A DNA stretch of 64,000 bases, from positions 62,001-126,000 of the forward strand of contig JANQQI010000065.1 of the NCBI GenBank assembly GCA_028285085.1. The letters run 5' to 3'. The position numbers and the translations under genes were made by a program. Below, in pieces: positions 18,676 to 27,010 of the stretch; the stretch's first letter is position 1; each line of letters starts with the position of its first letter. Under the pieces are notes generated by a model that saw only the letters and a list, made by a program, of their open reading frames with translations, was not told the origin of the DNA and searched no databases. The DNA comes from Saprospiraceae bacterium. Lineage in GTDB: Bacteria > Bacteroidota > Bacteroidia > Chitinophagales > Saprospiraceae.

Positions 18676-19512
18676 ATGGAATTGGATATAATTATCGGGT
18701 TAGCATCACTAATCTTTGGAGGCATTATAGGTTTTTATACTAACAAGTATTTTTCCATTAAAAACAGCAATGATCTTAACAGAATATTAGATTTGAAATT
18801 TGGTCCTCAAATAATCAATGTACTTACAGGAGAAGAAGGAGGTTTATTTAAAAAATATGCTTCACAAAACTCTATCGAAAAAGAAGCAATTGGCAAGTAT
18901 ATCGCATCAAGATGGGGCTCAAATCAAAATGTAATATTACTTGATGCAGGAACTACTACTGAAAGAGTGGCAAGGTATTTATCTTCGATGGATAACAATA
19001 ATTCAAAAGTATTTACAGCAAATCCAATTGCAGCTTTACATTTTTTAAGTAGAAGAAAAAAGGGTATATTTCTTTTCTCAGGTGAGCTTGACATTAATTA
19101 CGGAGGGACAATTAGCACTACAAAAAATATTGAAAACTTTATTACTCAAATTTTAAAGCAAAAGAGATTAACTAAAAAAGTAAAAGTAGGCATTGTTGGG
19201 TCATTACCTTTGTCACCTGAAATTGGACCTTGTAGTGATGACAAAAGGACTCTTCACATAAAAAAAACAATAATCGAATTATGTGATCAATTAGTCATTG
19301 CTGTTGATTTTTCAAAATTCAAGAGAGACATTTCAAGTTCAAAACACTTTCCTGTATTTGAGAATCCAGATGACTGGAAAAATATTTTATGGAACAACGC
19401 TAAGAGATTAACCATTGTCACAGCTATTTCAAAAAAGGACGTTGAAAAAATAAAAATATTAGAAGAATACAATGTATTATTTAATTCTACGATTCATATA
19501 GAACTAATTTAA
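18676..19512 (+). CDS. Membrane-anchored DeoR-type sugar-sensor domain, no HTH
   Basis: A 278-residue protein. Residues about 4-24 form a transmembrane helix (IIIGLASLIFGGIIGFY). The rest matches the C-terminal effector domain of DeoR-family regulators: LDAGTTTERVARYL near residue 96 corresponds to the phospho-sugar-binding DSGTTT loop, TANPIAA to the next block, and FSGELDINYGG to the following one. DeoR regulators normally carry an N-terminal winged helix-turn-helix; here it is replaced by the membrane helix, so direct DNA binding is unlikely. It is the first gene of an AT-rich operon with an SDR, a GHMP kinase and a cyclase, and may sense the pathway's phosphorylated sugar or act as an isomerase-like enzyme (ISOCOT fold). 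Confidence 0.72.
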   Translation: MELDIIIGLASLIFGGIIGFYTNKYFSIKNSNDLNRILDLKFGPQIINVLTGEEGGLFKKYASQNSIEKEAIGKYIASRWGSNQNVILLDAGTTTERVARYLSSMDNNNSKVFTANPIAALHFLSRRKKGIFLFSGELDINYGGTISTTKNIENFITQILKQKRLTKKVKVGIVGSLPLSPEIGPCSDDKRTLHIKKTIIELCDQLVIAVDFSKFKRDISSSKHFPVFENPDDWKNILWNNAKRLTIVTAISKKDVEKIKILEEYNVLFNSTIHIELI

Positions 19513-19520
19513 CGCTAAAA

Positions 19521-20264
19521 ATGAAATCAAAAGTTTTAATTTCAGGTGGAACAGGAGAAATAGGAACTAGTATTGTTGATGAGCTTGTAAAGAATAATCA
19601 TGAAATAATTATACTTACAAGGAACCCTCCAACTACTCTGAGCGATTCCAAAATAGAGTATCTAAAATGTGACTTAAATAATGAGAATGACTTAAACCAG
19701 ATCATTGAGAACATCAAACACAACAACATAAACATATACTCATTAATCATATGTTCTGGCGTGAATCATATTAACAAAATAGAAGCTTATACTTTTGACC
19801 AAATAAACAATATTGTTCAAACTAATCTCACTGCCCCCATTCATCTTATCAAATCAATACTACCTTTCCTAAAAAAGAATAAAAAAAGTAATATTATTAT
19901 AATATCTTCTCAGGCAGGAATCGATCCTCAAGTTTACAATCTTGTTTATAGTGCAGCAAAATCTGGGTTAATTAATCTTACTAAAGGTTTAGCTAAAGAA
20001 CTTGGAATATTTAATATTGCCGTGAATTGTATTTGCCCCGGAGATATTGAAAGTGAAATGATGAATCAAGCAATTGACAAACTAGAAAAAATTGAAGATA
20101 AAAGTAAATCAGATATTAAAGATACAATAAATTGTAATATTCCAATCGGCAGATTTGGTGAAGTTCATGAAATTAGCTCTGTAGTCAAATATTTAGTTGA
20201 GTGTCAAAATTCTTATTTAACTGGTAGCAATATAGTAATTGCAGGTGGTAGAACTTGTCATTAA
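19521..20264 (+). CDS. SDR-family oxidoreductase
   Basis: A 247-residue classical short-chain dehydrogenase/reductase. The Rossmann glycine motif is seen as SGGTGEIG at residues 8-15, the catalytic Ser lies in IISSQAG near residue 133, and YxxxK is YSAAK near residue 146. A CPGDIES motif follows. The enzyme would use NAD(P) to oxidise or reduce a hydroxyl or keto group. It starts 8 bases after the sensor-domain gene and ends 10 bases before the kinase gene, so it belongs to the same operon. In that context a sugar or cyclitol substrate is more likely than a fatty-acyl one (FabG). The substrate is inference. Confidence 0.85.
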   Translation: MKSKVLISGGTGEIGTSIVDELVKNNHEIIILTRNPPTTLSDSKIEYLKCDLNNENDLNQIIENIKHNNINIYSLIICSGVNHINKIEAYTFDQINNIVQTNLTAPIHLIKSILPFLKKNKKSNIIIISSQAGIDPQVYNLVYSAAKSGLINLTKGLAKELGIFNIAVNCICPGDIESEMMNQAIDKLEKIEDKSKSDIKDTINCNIPIGRFGEVHEISSVVKYLVECQNSYLTGSNIVIAGGRTCH

Positions 20265-20274
20265 ATTTAAAAGT

Positions 20275-21288
20275 ATGATAACTGTAAGTTGTCCGGGAAG
20301 AGTCGATATAGGGAACTCTATTGACTATCCAAATTATTTTTTATCAATACCAAACGGAGAATCGTACACATCCAATATTGCAATCGGTTTAAGAACAAAA
20401 ATAAGGTACAGCCCCAGTAAAACGATTGTAGTTAAGTCAATTGAAATCACTGAAACTAGTTTAACAGACAACTCTCGATTCAAGATAATTTGGTATTTCA
20501 TTAATTACTTTGGGATAAAATCTGGCGAGTTTGAAGTTATTTCTAATATCCCAAGAAGTAGTGGACTTGGAGGGAGTTCGGCAATAATCACATCGATGTT
20601 AATACTTTGTCTGTTAATAACGAAAAAAAAACTTCATGAAATCTCTCTGCAGAAAATAGTTCTTTTTTCGCATCTTTTTGAAAATTGGCTAGGAATTGGA
20701 ACTACTGGTTTTCAAGATCAGATGTCTTCTGTATATGGAGGATGTGCGTTATATCAATGGGGTGGTGATTTTTTTAATTTGTCAAACAACATTCATAAAA
20801 GAGAAGTAATTTCAAATAATGAAACTAGCAAAAAAATTTCTAAAAGACTTCTCTTGGCGTATACAGGGGAACCACATCCGCCCAATGTAAAGAAAGAAAT
20901 CAAATATTTAAATAAAGACACTCAAGAAGTATGGAAGAAAGTTTCTTTATTAGCAAAGAATTTTTTTCATTCATTAAAAAAAGAAAATTGGGAAGAAGCT
21001 TCTCGTATATTGAAAAAGGAAAATGAATTAAGATCGACAATAAATAAAAATGTTCTTTCAAATAAAACTAGAGAACTAATTAAAATCGCAAATAAAAATA
21101 ATATAGGATGCAGGTTTGTAGGTCATGGTCACGGTGGTTATGCGTGGGCCATCAGTACTAAAGAAAAAATTCGAACTTTAAAGAACCAATGGAATAAAAC
21201 TGTTACTCTTTGGGATGAAGGAGATGTTTTTTTTCCCAGAGTAGCTAATGAAGGAATTAAAATCAATGACAAAAGGAAATTCAAATAA
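20275..21288 (+). CDS. GHMP-family kinase
   Basis: A 337-residue kinase. The start at 20275 places CPGRVDIGNSIDYPN right at the N-terminus, as in galactokinase/heptokinase-type GHMP enzymes. The ATP-binding motif is PRSSGLGGSSAI near residue 95, and the third motif is GCRFVGHGHGGYAW near residue 284. Family members phosphorylate sugars, mevalonate or homoserine. The DYPNY segment is closest to sugar-type members such as D-glycero-D-manno-heptose kinase HddA. Its 3' end overlaps the next gene by 23-41 bases, so the two are translationally coupled. The substrate is not known. Confidence 0.82.
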   Translation: MITVSCPGRVDIGNSIDYPNYFLSIPNGESYTSNIAIGLRTKIRYSPSKTIVVKSIEITETSLTDNSRFKIIWYFINYFGIKSGEFEVISNIPRSSGLGGSSAIITSMLILCLLITKKKLHEISLQKIVLFSHLFENWLGIGTTGFQDQMSSVYGGCALYQWGGDFFNLSNNIHKREVISNNETSKKISKRLLLAYTGEPHPPNVKKEIKYLNKDTQEVWKKVSLLAKNFFHSLKKENWEEASRILKKENELRSTINKNVLSNKTRELIKIANKNNIGCRFVGHGHGGYAWAISTKEKIRTLKNQWNKTVTLWDEGDVFFPRVANEGIKINDKRKFK

Positions 21289-22366
21289 GATTTACTACTC
21301 AGTTAACGAACAAAGAGATACTGAAATAGTTGTTGGATACAATCTGAGGAATTACATTTCTAAAGAATTGAGTAAAAAGAAAACCAATTTCTTTATAATA
21401 GATAAAGTAATATATAAATTACATTATTCATACCTTTTTGATTTAAAGAAAAACTCAACTAGTGATGTTTTCTTCATTCAAATTGAGGGTGGTGAAAAAG
21501 CTAAATCACTTGAATTATTTCAAGAAATAATCCATGACTTAATTAGGCTAAAGATCAAAAAAAGCGATGTAATAATCGCCGTTGGAGGGGGTACAATTTG
21601 CGACTTATCTGCTTTTATTAGTCAAAACCTTTATAGAGGGATTAAACTAAAAATGATACCTACAACGCTGCTTAGTCAAGTTGATGCTTCAATTGGCAGT
21701 AAGAATGGATTAAACTTTTTAAAAAGAAAAAACATACTTGGAAATTTTTACTTTCCTGATAAGGTATACATAGATATTGAATTTTTAAAAACGCTTAGTC
21801 CAGATTTAATTTCTGCTGGATTTGCTGAAATCATTAAGGTTTTTACAATTGCAGATCCAAACTCCTTTATGTTATTGAATAAAGTTACAATTGACGAGGA
21901 TTTTTTAGGCAAAAAAAAAGAAATAATAGATATAATTAATAAATCAATTAAAACAAAAATCAAGCTATTAAAGCATGATCCATTTGAAAGTAACTCAAAA
22001 AGATTATTAAACTTTGGACATGCTTTTGCTCATCCAATTGAAGAAGTGTCCAATTTCCAATTAAGCCATGGCGAAGCTGTTTTGATTTCAATGGTATTAG
22101 AAACAAGTATAAGCTTAAAAATAAAACATATATCAATAGAAGATTTCACTTTAATTATTTCAGTAATAAAAAGGTTTTACACCCCAGCTTGCAAGAGTTT
22201 TAGATGTGATGTCAAAAGTTTATTAAAAAGTGTAAAAGAAATAAGATTATTGAGAGCTGGAAACCTAAATTTAGTCACCCCAACTTCTATTGGGAATGGG
22301 GTTATTATTGAAGATATCAATGATAATATTATTAAGGATGTATTGAATAGTTATTTTAGAAATTGA
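21248..22366 (+). CDS. 3-dehydroquinate-synthase-like sugar phosphate cyclase
   Basis: A 372-residue member of the DHQ synthase fold (366 residues from the alternative ATG at 21266). The NAD-binding block is seen as VGGGTICDLSAF, followed by PTTLLSQVDASIGSKNG. Metal ligands are expected from GFAEIIK, LNFGHAFAH and LSHGEAV. The segment before the second His motif reads KHDPFE and not the DExExGxR usual in AroB, so the substrate may differ from DAHP. Non-shikimate members of this superfamily make valiolone-type or deoxy-inosose cyclitols. With a kinase, an SDR and a phosphatase alongside, a cyclitol pathway is plausible. A divergent AroB remains possible. Confidence 0.75.
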   Translation: MKELKSMTKGNSNKIYYSVNEQRDTEIVVGYNLRNYISKELSKKKTNFFIIDKVIYKLHYSYLFDLKKNSTSDVFFIQIEGGEKAKSLELFQEIIHDLIRLKIKKSDVIIAVGGGTICDLSAFISQNLYRGIKLKMIPTTLLSQVDASIGSKNGLNFLKRKNILGNFYFPDKVYIDIEFLKTLSPDLISAGFAEIIKVFTIADPNSFMLLNKVTIDEDFLGKKKEIIDIINKSIKTKIKLLKHDPFESNSKRLLNFGHAFAHPIEEVSNFQLSHGEAVLISMVLETSISLKIKHISIEDFTLIISVIKRFYTPACKSFRCDVKSLLKSVKEIRLLRAGNLNLVTPTSIGNGVIIEDINDNIIKDVLNSYFRN

Positions 22367-22549
22367 ACTAACAAACCAAGATCTTCTTTAAAAAGTGACA
22401 ACAAATTAAATTCAACTTTATCCCTATCGCTTCCATTTCAAGTTATTCATAATAACCTAGAAAGCTATGAGAGGAAAAATAAATATTTGTCAAGTGAGGA
22501 ATAGTTCCATATGCAAAATGCGTCGAATCAAGTAATGATTAAGACAGTT

Positions 22550-23350
22550 TTAACCAAATATTTCTATATTGCTATTTAATATATTTATTAGTGTGCTGTG
22601 TAATTCTCTATTAGAGGCCAATATTGAAGTAGATTTTAAAGACCAATCTGAACTTTTCCAATCTGTTACTTTTCCACCAGCCTCTTCTACTATCAGAGCT
22701 GCTGCTGCATGGTCCCAAATTTCTGAATTAGCAAATACCCGACCGTCTATTCTTCCAGATGCAACATAACACATATCTAATGCTGAAGAGGCAAACATTC
22801 TCAAGTTTTTTACATTTTCTGCCAAGGCTAAAAAAGTATCTTGCAATTTTCTAATTTTATAAGACTGATAAACAGAACTAGCAATAATTGCTTTATCTAG
22901 TTCTTTTACTTTAGAGACAGTAATCGGTTTATCATTTTCAGATGCTCCAAATCCTTTTTTTGCAAAGAATAATTTATCATAAACTGGAGCATAAACAGCA
23001 CCTAATATTATCTTTTCATCTTTCATTAAAGCTATTGAAACTGAAAATGAAGGAATTCCACGCGAGAAATGAGTACTACCATCTATTGGGTCAACTATCC
23101 ATACATAGCCATCACTTATATTAATGCTTTCTACTTCTTCTGAATGTACGGCATGATTAGGAAATTTGTGCTTAATACAGTTTATTATAAATCTATTTAT
23201 TTCGATATCAATATTTGACACTAACTGTGGGTAGTTTTTATAAATTCCTTCATCCTTGTATTCTATCTTTATTTTGCTACCTACTTTATCTAGTATTTTT
23301 TTACCAGCATCTTTTACAAGTGTTTTTAAAAAATCTTCCATAATTAGCAT
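22550..23350 (-). CDS. Inositol-monophosphatase-family phosphatase
   Basis: A 266-residue enzyme of the SuhB/CysQ family, which hydrolyses phosphate from inositol phosphates, sugar phosphates or 3'-phosphoadenosine. The metal motifs are all present: HSEE near residue 70, VDPIDGSTHF near residue 87, and WDHAAAALIVEEAGG near residue 215. It is convergent with the cyclase gene, 183 bases apart, and shares its AT-rich composition. It is the natural dephosphorylating step if the neighbouring genes make a cyclitol or sugar. A housekeeping SuhB role cannot be excluded. The start may be the Met at 23341. Confidence 0.85.
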   Translation of the reverse strand: MLIMEDFLKTLVKDAGKKILDKVGSKIKIEYKDEGIYKNYPQLVSNIDIEINRFIINCIKHKFPNHAVHSEEVESINISDGYVWIVDPIDGSTHFSRGIPSFSVSIALMKDEKIILGAVYAPVYDKLFFAKKGFGASENDKPITVSKVKELDKAIIASSVYQSYKIRKLQDTFLALAENVKNLRMFASSALDMCYVASGRIDGRVFANSEIWDHAAAALIVEEAGGKVTDWKSSDWSLKSTSILASNRELHSTLINILNSNIEIFG

Positions 23351-23639
23351 ATTTATTTTTCTAATTAAAAAAAATTAAATTTATTGCCTTGTTATTTAAA
23401 TTGCTATCTAAAAAATAATGCTATTCATAAAAAGTCACTTCAACAAAAAGATGAGTGTCAACAGTTTAACGTTAGTTTTCAAAGCTTGTTCCATTTTGAA
23501 TATAATTATAATTCTGCTTTTATCTTTTTCTTAAAAAGTATAAATTATTTGATATTTTGATCGCTTACTGAAATCGTATTCTTTTCAAGTGGTGCAATCA
23601 GATCATAGTAAAGAGTTAAGGAAAAAATTGTTTAACTTT

Positions 23640-23900
23640 CAAAAAGGGATGCAACGCAAAAAAGCAAATTCACCGAATCAATGCTGCGACTTATTATGAA
23701 TAGGAAAAGAATCAGCCATTAAGCATAATAAAGATTAATGCCGACGCCAACAGATGGAATAAGAAAATAAACGTTTGAGGAAATTATACGTTGAATTAAA
23801 TCAAGATTGTAAAATTCTAAAACATTGCTATGAAATGCAGAGAAGCAGCAAACCCAAAACAATAAAAATCTATTTCTACGAAGAACCTCTGTTATTTTAG
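23640..23900 (+). mobile_element. IS3-family OrfA relic
   Basis: In shifting plus-strand frames, NAATYYE (near 23680) matches the recognition-helix region of IS3 OrfA (usual form DATFYNWK). The frame 23763-23900 reads ENKRLRKLYVELNQDCKILK, the typical leucine-zipper end of OrfA. Internal stops and frame changes show decay. No clear OrfB follows. It is on the opposite strand from the IS3 relic at 4946-5272 and retains the part of OrfA that the other lacks. Confidence 0.6.
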
Positions 23901-24084
23901 GCTTTAACACATCAGATATACTACCGAAAAAAACAAGAGCATGGTCCTGATGTAAGCAGGTGCAGGGCGACAACACGGTTTTGTCGATTTTTATTGCACT
24001 GCTTGAGAGGTGGCCCCTTAGTAAGAAATGGCAAAAGTGTTTAGAAAGTCCAAAGTCCTATATTAGAGGCACTTATGCGAAGGC
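23901..24084. other. Non-coding DNA between IS3 relic and tRNA terminator
   Basis: No gene supported. An open minus-strand frame here (23719-23976) has no family likeness and overlaps the relic, so I do not call it. Confidence 0.4.
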
Positions 24085-24122
24085 ATAAAAAAAGTGGTCA
24101 GACCGGAAATCTGACCACTTTA
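24085..24122 (-). terminator. Rho-independent terminator after tRNA-Gln
   Basis: A perfect 12-bp stem (AAAGTGGTCAGA at 24091-24102 with TCTGACCACTTT at 24110-24121) and a 7-base loop. On the minus strand it is followed by a T-run. It lies about 100 bases past the 3' end of the tRNA. Confidence 0.8.
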
Positions 24123-24218
24123 AGTTTAAAACTATTTTTTCACGACTGCTAAAACGACTGCTAAGAATTATTCTTTTGTGTAAGTTATTGAATTTCAGTC
24201 GTCTCGCCTTGTGATTTG

Positions 24219-24290
24219 TTGACCCACTAGGACTCGAACCTAGAATGGCTGGACCAAAACCAGCTGTGTTGCCAATTACACCATGGGTCA
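24219..24290 (-). tRNA. tRNA-Gln (anticodon TTG)
   Basis: The minus strand folds as a standard cloverleaf. The acceptor is TGACCCA paired with TGGGTCA, plus discriminator A. The anticodon stem GCTGG/CCAGC encloses the loop TTTTGGT with anticodon TTG, which reads CAA (Gln). The T arm is CTAGG TTCGAGT CCTAG. CCA is not encoded. The AT-rich accessory region lies on its 3' side, where islands usually integrate, but I found no second copy of the tRNA end. Confidence 0.93.
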
Positions 24291-24373
24291 ATTGCTTTTT
24301 GGAAGCGAATGCAAATTTATAACAAAAATCCTATTTTGTAAAGTTCCAAAGCAAAAAAATTATTCTCTCGGGA

Positions 24374-25216
24374 TCAAGCGCGGAGGGACTGCCGGATTTG
24401 GGCGGCGAAGCGCTTGTAGAGCTGCTCATCATTGAGGATGTCGTAAAGAATCTCGTGGTACTCCGGGAAGCTGGGCAAATTGTTGTGCCCGCCTTCATCA
24501 ATAGCGTAGACTAAGCTGCGGCGGGGCGCAGCGGCCTTAAGCATCTCGGAATGCCGGAAGGGTATCAAACGATCCTTGCGGCCGTGAATGAGGAAAACCG
24601 GGCAACTGACTTTCTTGATAAATTGATCCGTGCGGATATGATAACGTAATAGCCAACGAATGGGCAAGAAAAACCCGTAACGGTAAATCTGGTGAAAAAA
24701 GCTGTAATAGGGCGAATCCAGGATCAGCATGCGTGGGTTGTTCCACGACGCAATCCGGGTGGCGATGCCACTGCCCATCGAACGACCGTAGATAATGATT
24801 CTTTCCTCCGCGTACTGGCGCGCTAGCCATTTGTAAACATGCTGGGCATCATTGTACAGGATGGATTCTGTACGGCGGCCTCGACTTTTGCCGAAGCCCC
24901 GGTAATCCACCATGAAAAAGTCGTAGCCCTTGCTTACAAAGTCGCGAGCGAACTTCCCCCAGCCTTTGATGCTTCGCGAGTTGCCTTTGAAGTAGAACAC
25001 CACGCCTTTAGAGTTGGGGACCTTGAAGTGGATACCATTGACCTGCCCGCCATCTTCCATTTCAAAATTGACTTCTTCGAAGGGAAAAGGATAACGATAG
25101 CGAAAGTGTTTAGGCAGTTTCTCCGGGCGAAAAAAGAAGTAGTCCTGGAGCACGTAAAAGATAATGCTCAGCAGTAGATAAAGTCCCCCCAGAATGCATA
25201 AAACCTTAATCAGCAT
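24374..25216 (-). CDS. Alpha/beta hydrolase (ABHD13/BEM46-like)
   Basis: A 280-residue serine hydrolase with an N-terminal membrane helix (residues about 2-22). The oxyanion region is YFKGNSRS, and the nucleophile elbow GRSMGSG puts Ser at about residue 146. The acid is likely Asp in HGRKDRLIP near 216, and the His is in EGGHNNLP near 246, so the triad is complete. The family is membrane-bound and acts on esters or thioesters of unknown identity. The downstream neighbour on the same strand is the tRNA. Its GC content is clearly higher than that of the accessory region to its left. Confidence 0.85.
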   Translation of the reverse strand: MLIKVLCILGGLYLLLSIIFYVLQDYFFFRPEKLPKHFRYRYPFPFEEVNFEMEDGGQVNGIHFKVPNSKGVVFYFKGNSRSIKGWGKFARDFVSKGYDFFMVDYRGFGKSRGRRTESILYNDAQHVYKWLARQYAEERIIIYGRSMGSGIATRIASWNNPRMLILDSPYYSFFHQIYRYGFFLPIRWLLRYHIRTDQFIKKVSCPVFLIHGRKDRLIPFRHSEMLKAAAPRRSLVYAIDEGGHNNLPSFPEYHEILYDILNDEQLYKRFAAQIRQSLRA

Positions 25217-25273
25217 GGAGATCAGATGTCATTATAAGCGATAATTTAGGGCTTTTTTGAAAAAAGTCCTAAA

Positions 25274-25834
25274 CTATTCCTCTTCAACTAATTGATAAAT
25301 CGCGGGGAAGTTGCGGCCTTCGCCATTATAATCAAGGCCATAACCGACGACAAACTTATTAGGAATTTCGAAGCCAATATAGTCTTGAGGCAGATCAAAT
25401 TCTAGTGCATCTGGCTTCAATAATAAGGCGCATAAGGCGACCGAAGCCGGCTGATATTGTTTCAATTCATTGAGCAGCCAGTGCAATGTCCGGCCGCTAT
25501 CAATGATATCTTCCACCACAATCACATCGCGGCCTTGCAAAGTCGTCATATCTAGCCCTAGGATACTTTTCACAGCTCCAGTGCTCGAAGTTCCCTCATA
25601 AGAAGCAACACGAATAAAGCTGGTTTCACAAGCAACATCGCAGGCTCGGATCAGATCTGCTGAAAAAATAAAAGCGCCATTCAGTACGCTCAAAAAAACC
25701 GGCTTCCGCCCTCGATAGTCTTGCGCAATCTGCTGCCCCATGGCCACGACACGTTCTTGGATTTGAGGAGCATCCAAAAAACACTCAAAGGTCAGTTCAT
25801 GGGCCTGAACCCGATTTTTGGTAGGAGATATCAT
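25274..25834 (-). CDS. hpt: Hypoxanthine phosphoribosyltransferase
   Basis: A 186-residue cytoplasmic purine-salvage enzyme that converts hypoxanthine or guanine with PRPP to IMP or GMP. The PRPP-binding loop is VVEDIIDSGRTL near residue 99. A FLSVLNGAFIFSADL block near residue 46 and a VGYGLDYNGEGRN end are typical of the family. Length fits. It sits 57 bases upstream of the alpha/beta hydrolase on the same strand and 45 bases downstream of the VWA gene. Confidence 0.93.
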   Translation of the reverse strand: MISPTKNRVQAHELTFECFLDAPQIQERVVAMGQQIAQDYRGRKPVFLSVLNGAFIFSADLIRACDVACETSFIRVASYEGTSSTGAVKSILGLDMTTLQGRDVIVVEDIIDSGRTLHWLLNELKQYQPASVALCALLLKPDALEFDLPQDYIGFEIPNKFVVGYGLDYNGEGRNFPAIYQLVEEE

Positions 25835-25879
25835 TCCTTAAAGATATTAGATTTGCGGCAGAAGGTCGTATATCAGGGA

Positions 25880-27010
25880 TCACTTTCTTACCACACCGTG
25901 ACGAGCCATCCAGCCGCTAATACTCTCCTTTTTGATGGCGGCAGCCATCAGGTCAGGAAACTGATCGGGCGTGCAAGCAAAGGCTGGAATATCCATCGCC
26001 GCATATTTTCCGGCAACGGATTGATCGTAGGCCGGCGCGCCTTGGTCACTCAGCGCCAGTAGCGCAATCATTTGTACCCCCGAAGCTTTGATAGAAGCGG
26101 TGCGCCGGAGCATTTCTGCAACATTCCCGCCCTCAAATAAATCAGAGATTAAAACTAAAATTGTTTCCGAAGGATTTTGGATGAGTCCTTCTGTGTATTT
26201 CAAAGCTTTGCTGATATCCGTGCCGCCTCCCAATTGGGTTGCGAATAATAAATCAACTGGATCGGTCAATGATTCGGTGAGGTCAACAACAGCCGTATCA
26301 AAAACCACCATCTGCGTTTTGATCGACCGCAATGATGCCATCACCGCACCAAACACCCCGGCATAGACCATTGAAGGTGCCATAGAACCACTTTGATCAA
26401 CCAACATAATAATGTGTCGTAAAGATTGTCCTTTACGACCGTAGCCGATTAAGTGCTCAGGAATAATCGCCTTTTCTTTAGGTTGGTAATGTTTGAGGTT
26501 CTTTCGAATAGTGCGATGCCAGTCAATTTCGTTGAAACGTGGTCGTCGGTTACGTACGGAGCGGCTCACGGCACCCCGGATCGCTTCTCGCATAGGATTA
26601 CTCAGTCGTTTTTCGAGCTCTTCTACTACTTTTCGTACCACCTGCCGCGCCGACTCACGCGTTTTATTGGGCATCACTTTATTGAGTGACAACAAAGTGG
26701 AAACCAGATTTACGTCTGGCTCGATTGCCTCCAGCAACTCGGGCTCCATGAGCATCTGTTGAATGCCGAGTCGTTCCATCGCATCCTTTTGCATAACCTG
26801 CACCACACTTTTCGGAAAATACTTACGAATATCGCCGAGCCAACGATTAACATTCGGAGATGAACTTCCAAGGCCACCTTGACGATCGGTGTCGTACAAA
26901 GCTTCCAGAACCTGATCCATTTGTGCCATTTCCTCACTCAGAGGCATTTCACTGGCCGGATCAGCGTGCTTACCCAGTACCATGCGCCATTTTCTTAATC
27001 GCTCGTCCAT
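25880..27010 (-). CDS. VWA-domain protein (CoxE/YehP-like)
   Basis: A 376-residue protein. The C-terminal half is a von Willebrand A domain with an intact MIDAS: DQSGSM near residue 205, a Thr-containing turn, and GGGTDISKA near residue 262. The N-terminal half carries NRWLGDIRKYFP, MLMEPELLEAIEPDV and IPEHLIGYGR, as in bacterial VWA proteins encoded with a MoxR-type AAA ATPase and a SWIM zinc-finger protein (the YehL/YehP/YehQ type). Those partners are not in this window: the upstream neighbour is a divergent flippase-like gene. It probably works as a metal-dependent assembly or adaptor protein. The role is unproven. Confidence 0.8.
   Translation of the reverse strand: MDERLRKWRMVLGKHADPASEMPLSEEMAQMDQVLEALYDTDRQGGLGSSSPNVNRWLGDIRKYFPKSVVQVMQKDAMERLGIQQMLMEPELLEAIEPDVNLVSTLLSLNKVMPNKTRESARQVVRKVVEELEKRLSNPMREAIRGAVSRSVRNRRPRFNEIDWHRTIRKNLKHYQPKEKAIIPEHLIGYGRKGQSLRHIIMLVDQSGSMAPSMVYAGVFGAVMASLRSIKTQMVVFDTAVVDLTESLTDPVDLLFATQLGGGTDISKALKYTEGLIQNPSETILVLISDLFEGGNVAEMLRRTASIKASGVQMIALLALSDQGAPAYDQSVAGKYAAMDIPAFACTPDQFPDLMAAAIKKESISGWMARHGVVRK

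Noticed and set aside
23719-23976. 85-residue open frame on the minus strand
   Set aside because: Overlaps the IS3 OrfA relic read on the plus strand; no family match.
24142-24164. Direct repeat ACGACTGCTAA, two copies
   Set aside because: Only 11 bases each and just downstream of the tRNA; too short to call an attachment site.
24073-24291. 72-residue open frame on the minus strand
   Set aside because: Spans the tRNA-Gln gene and its terminator, so it cannot be a real protein gene.
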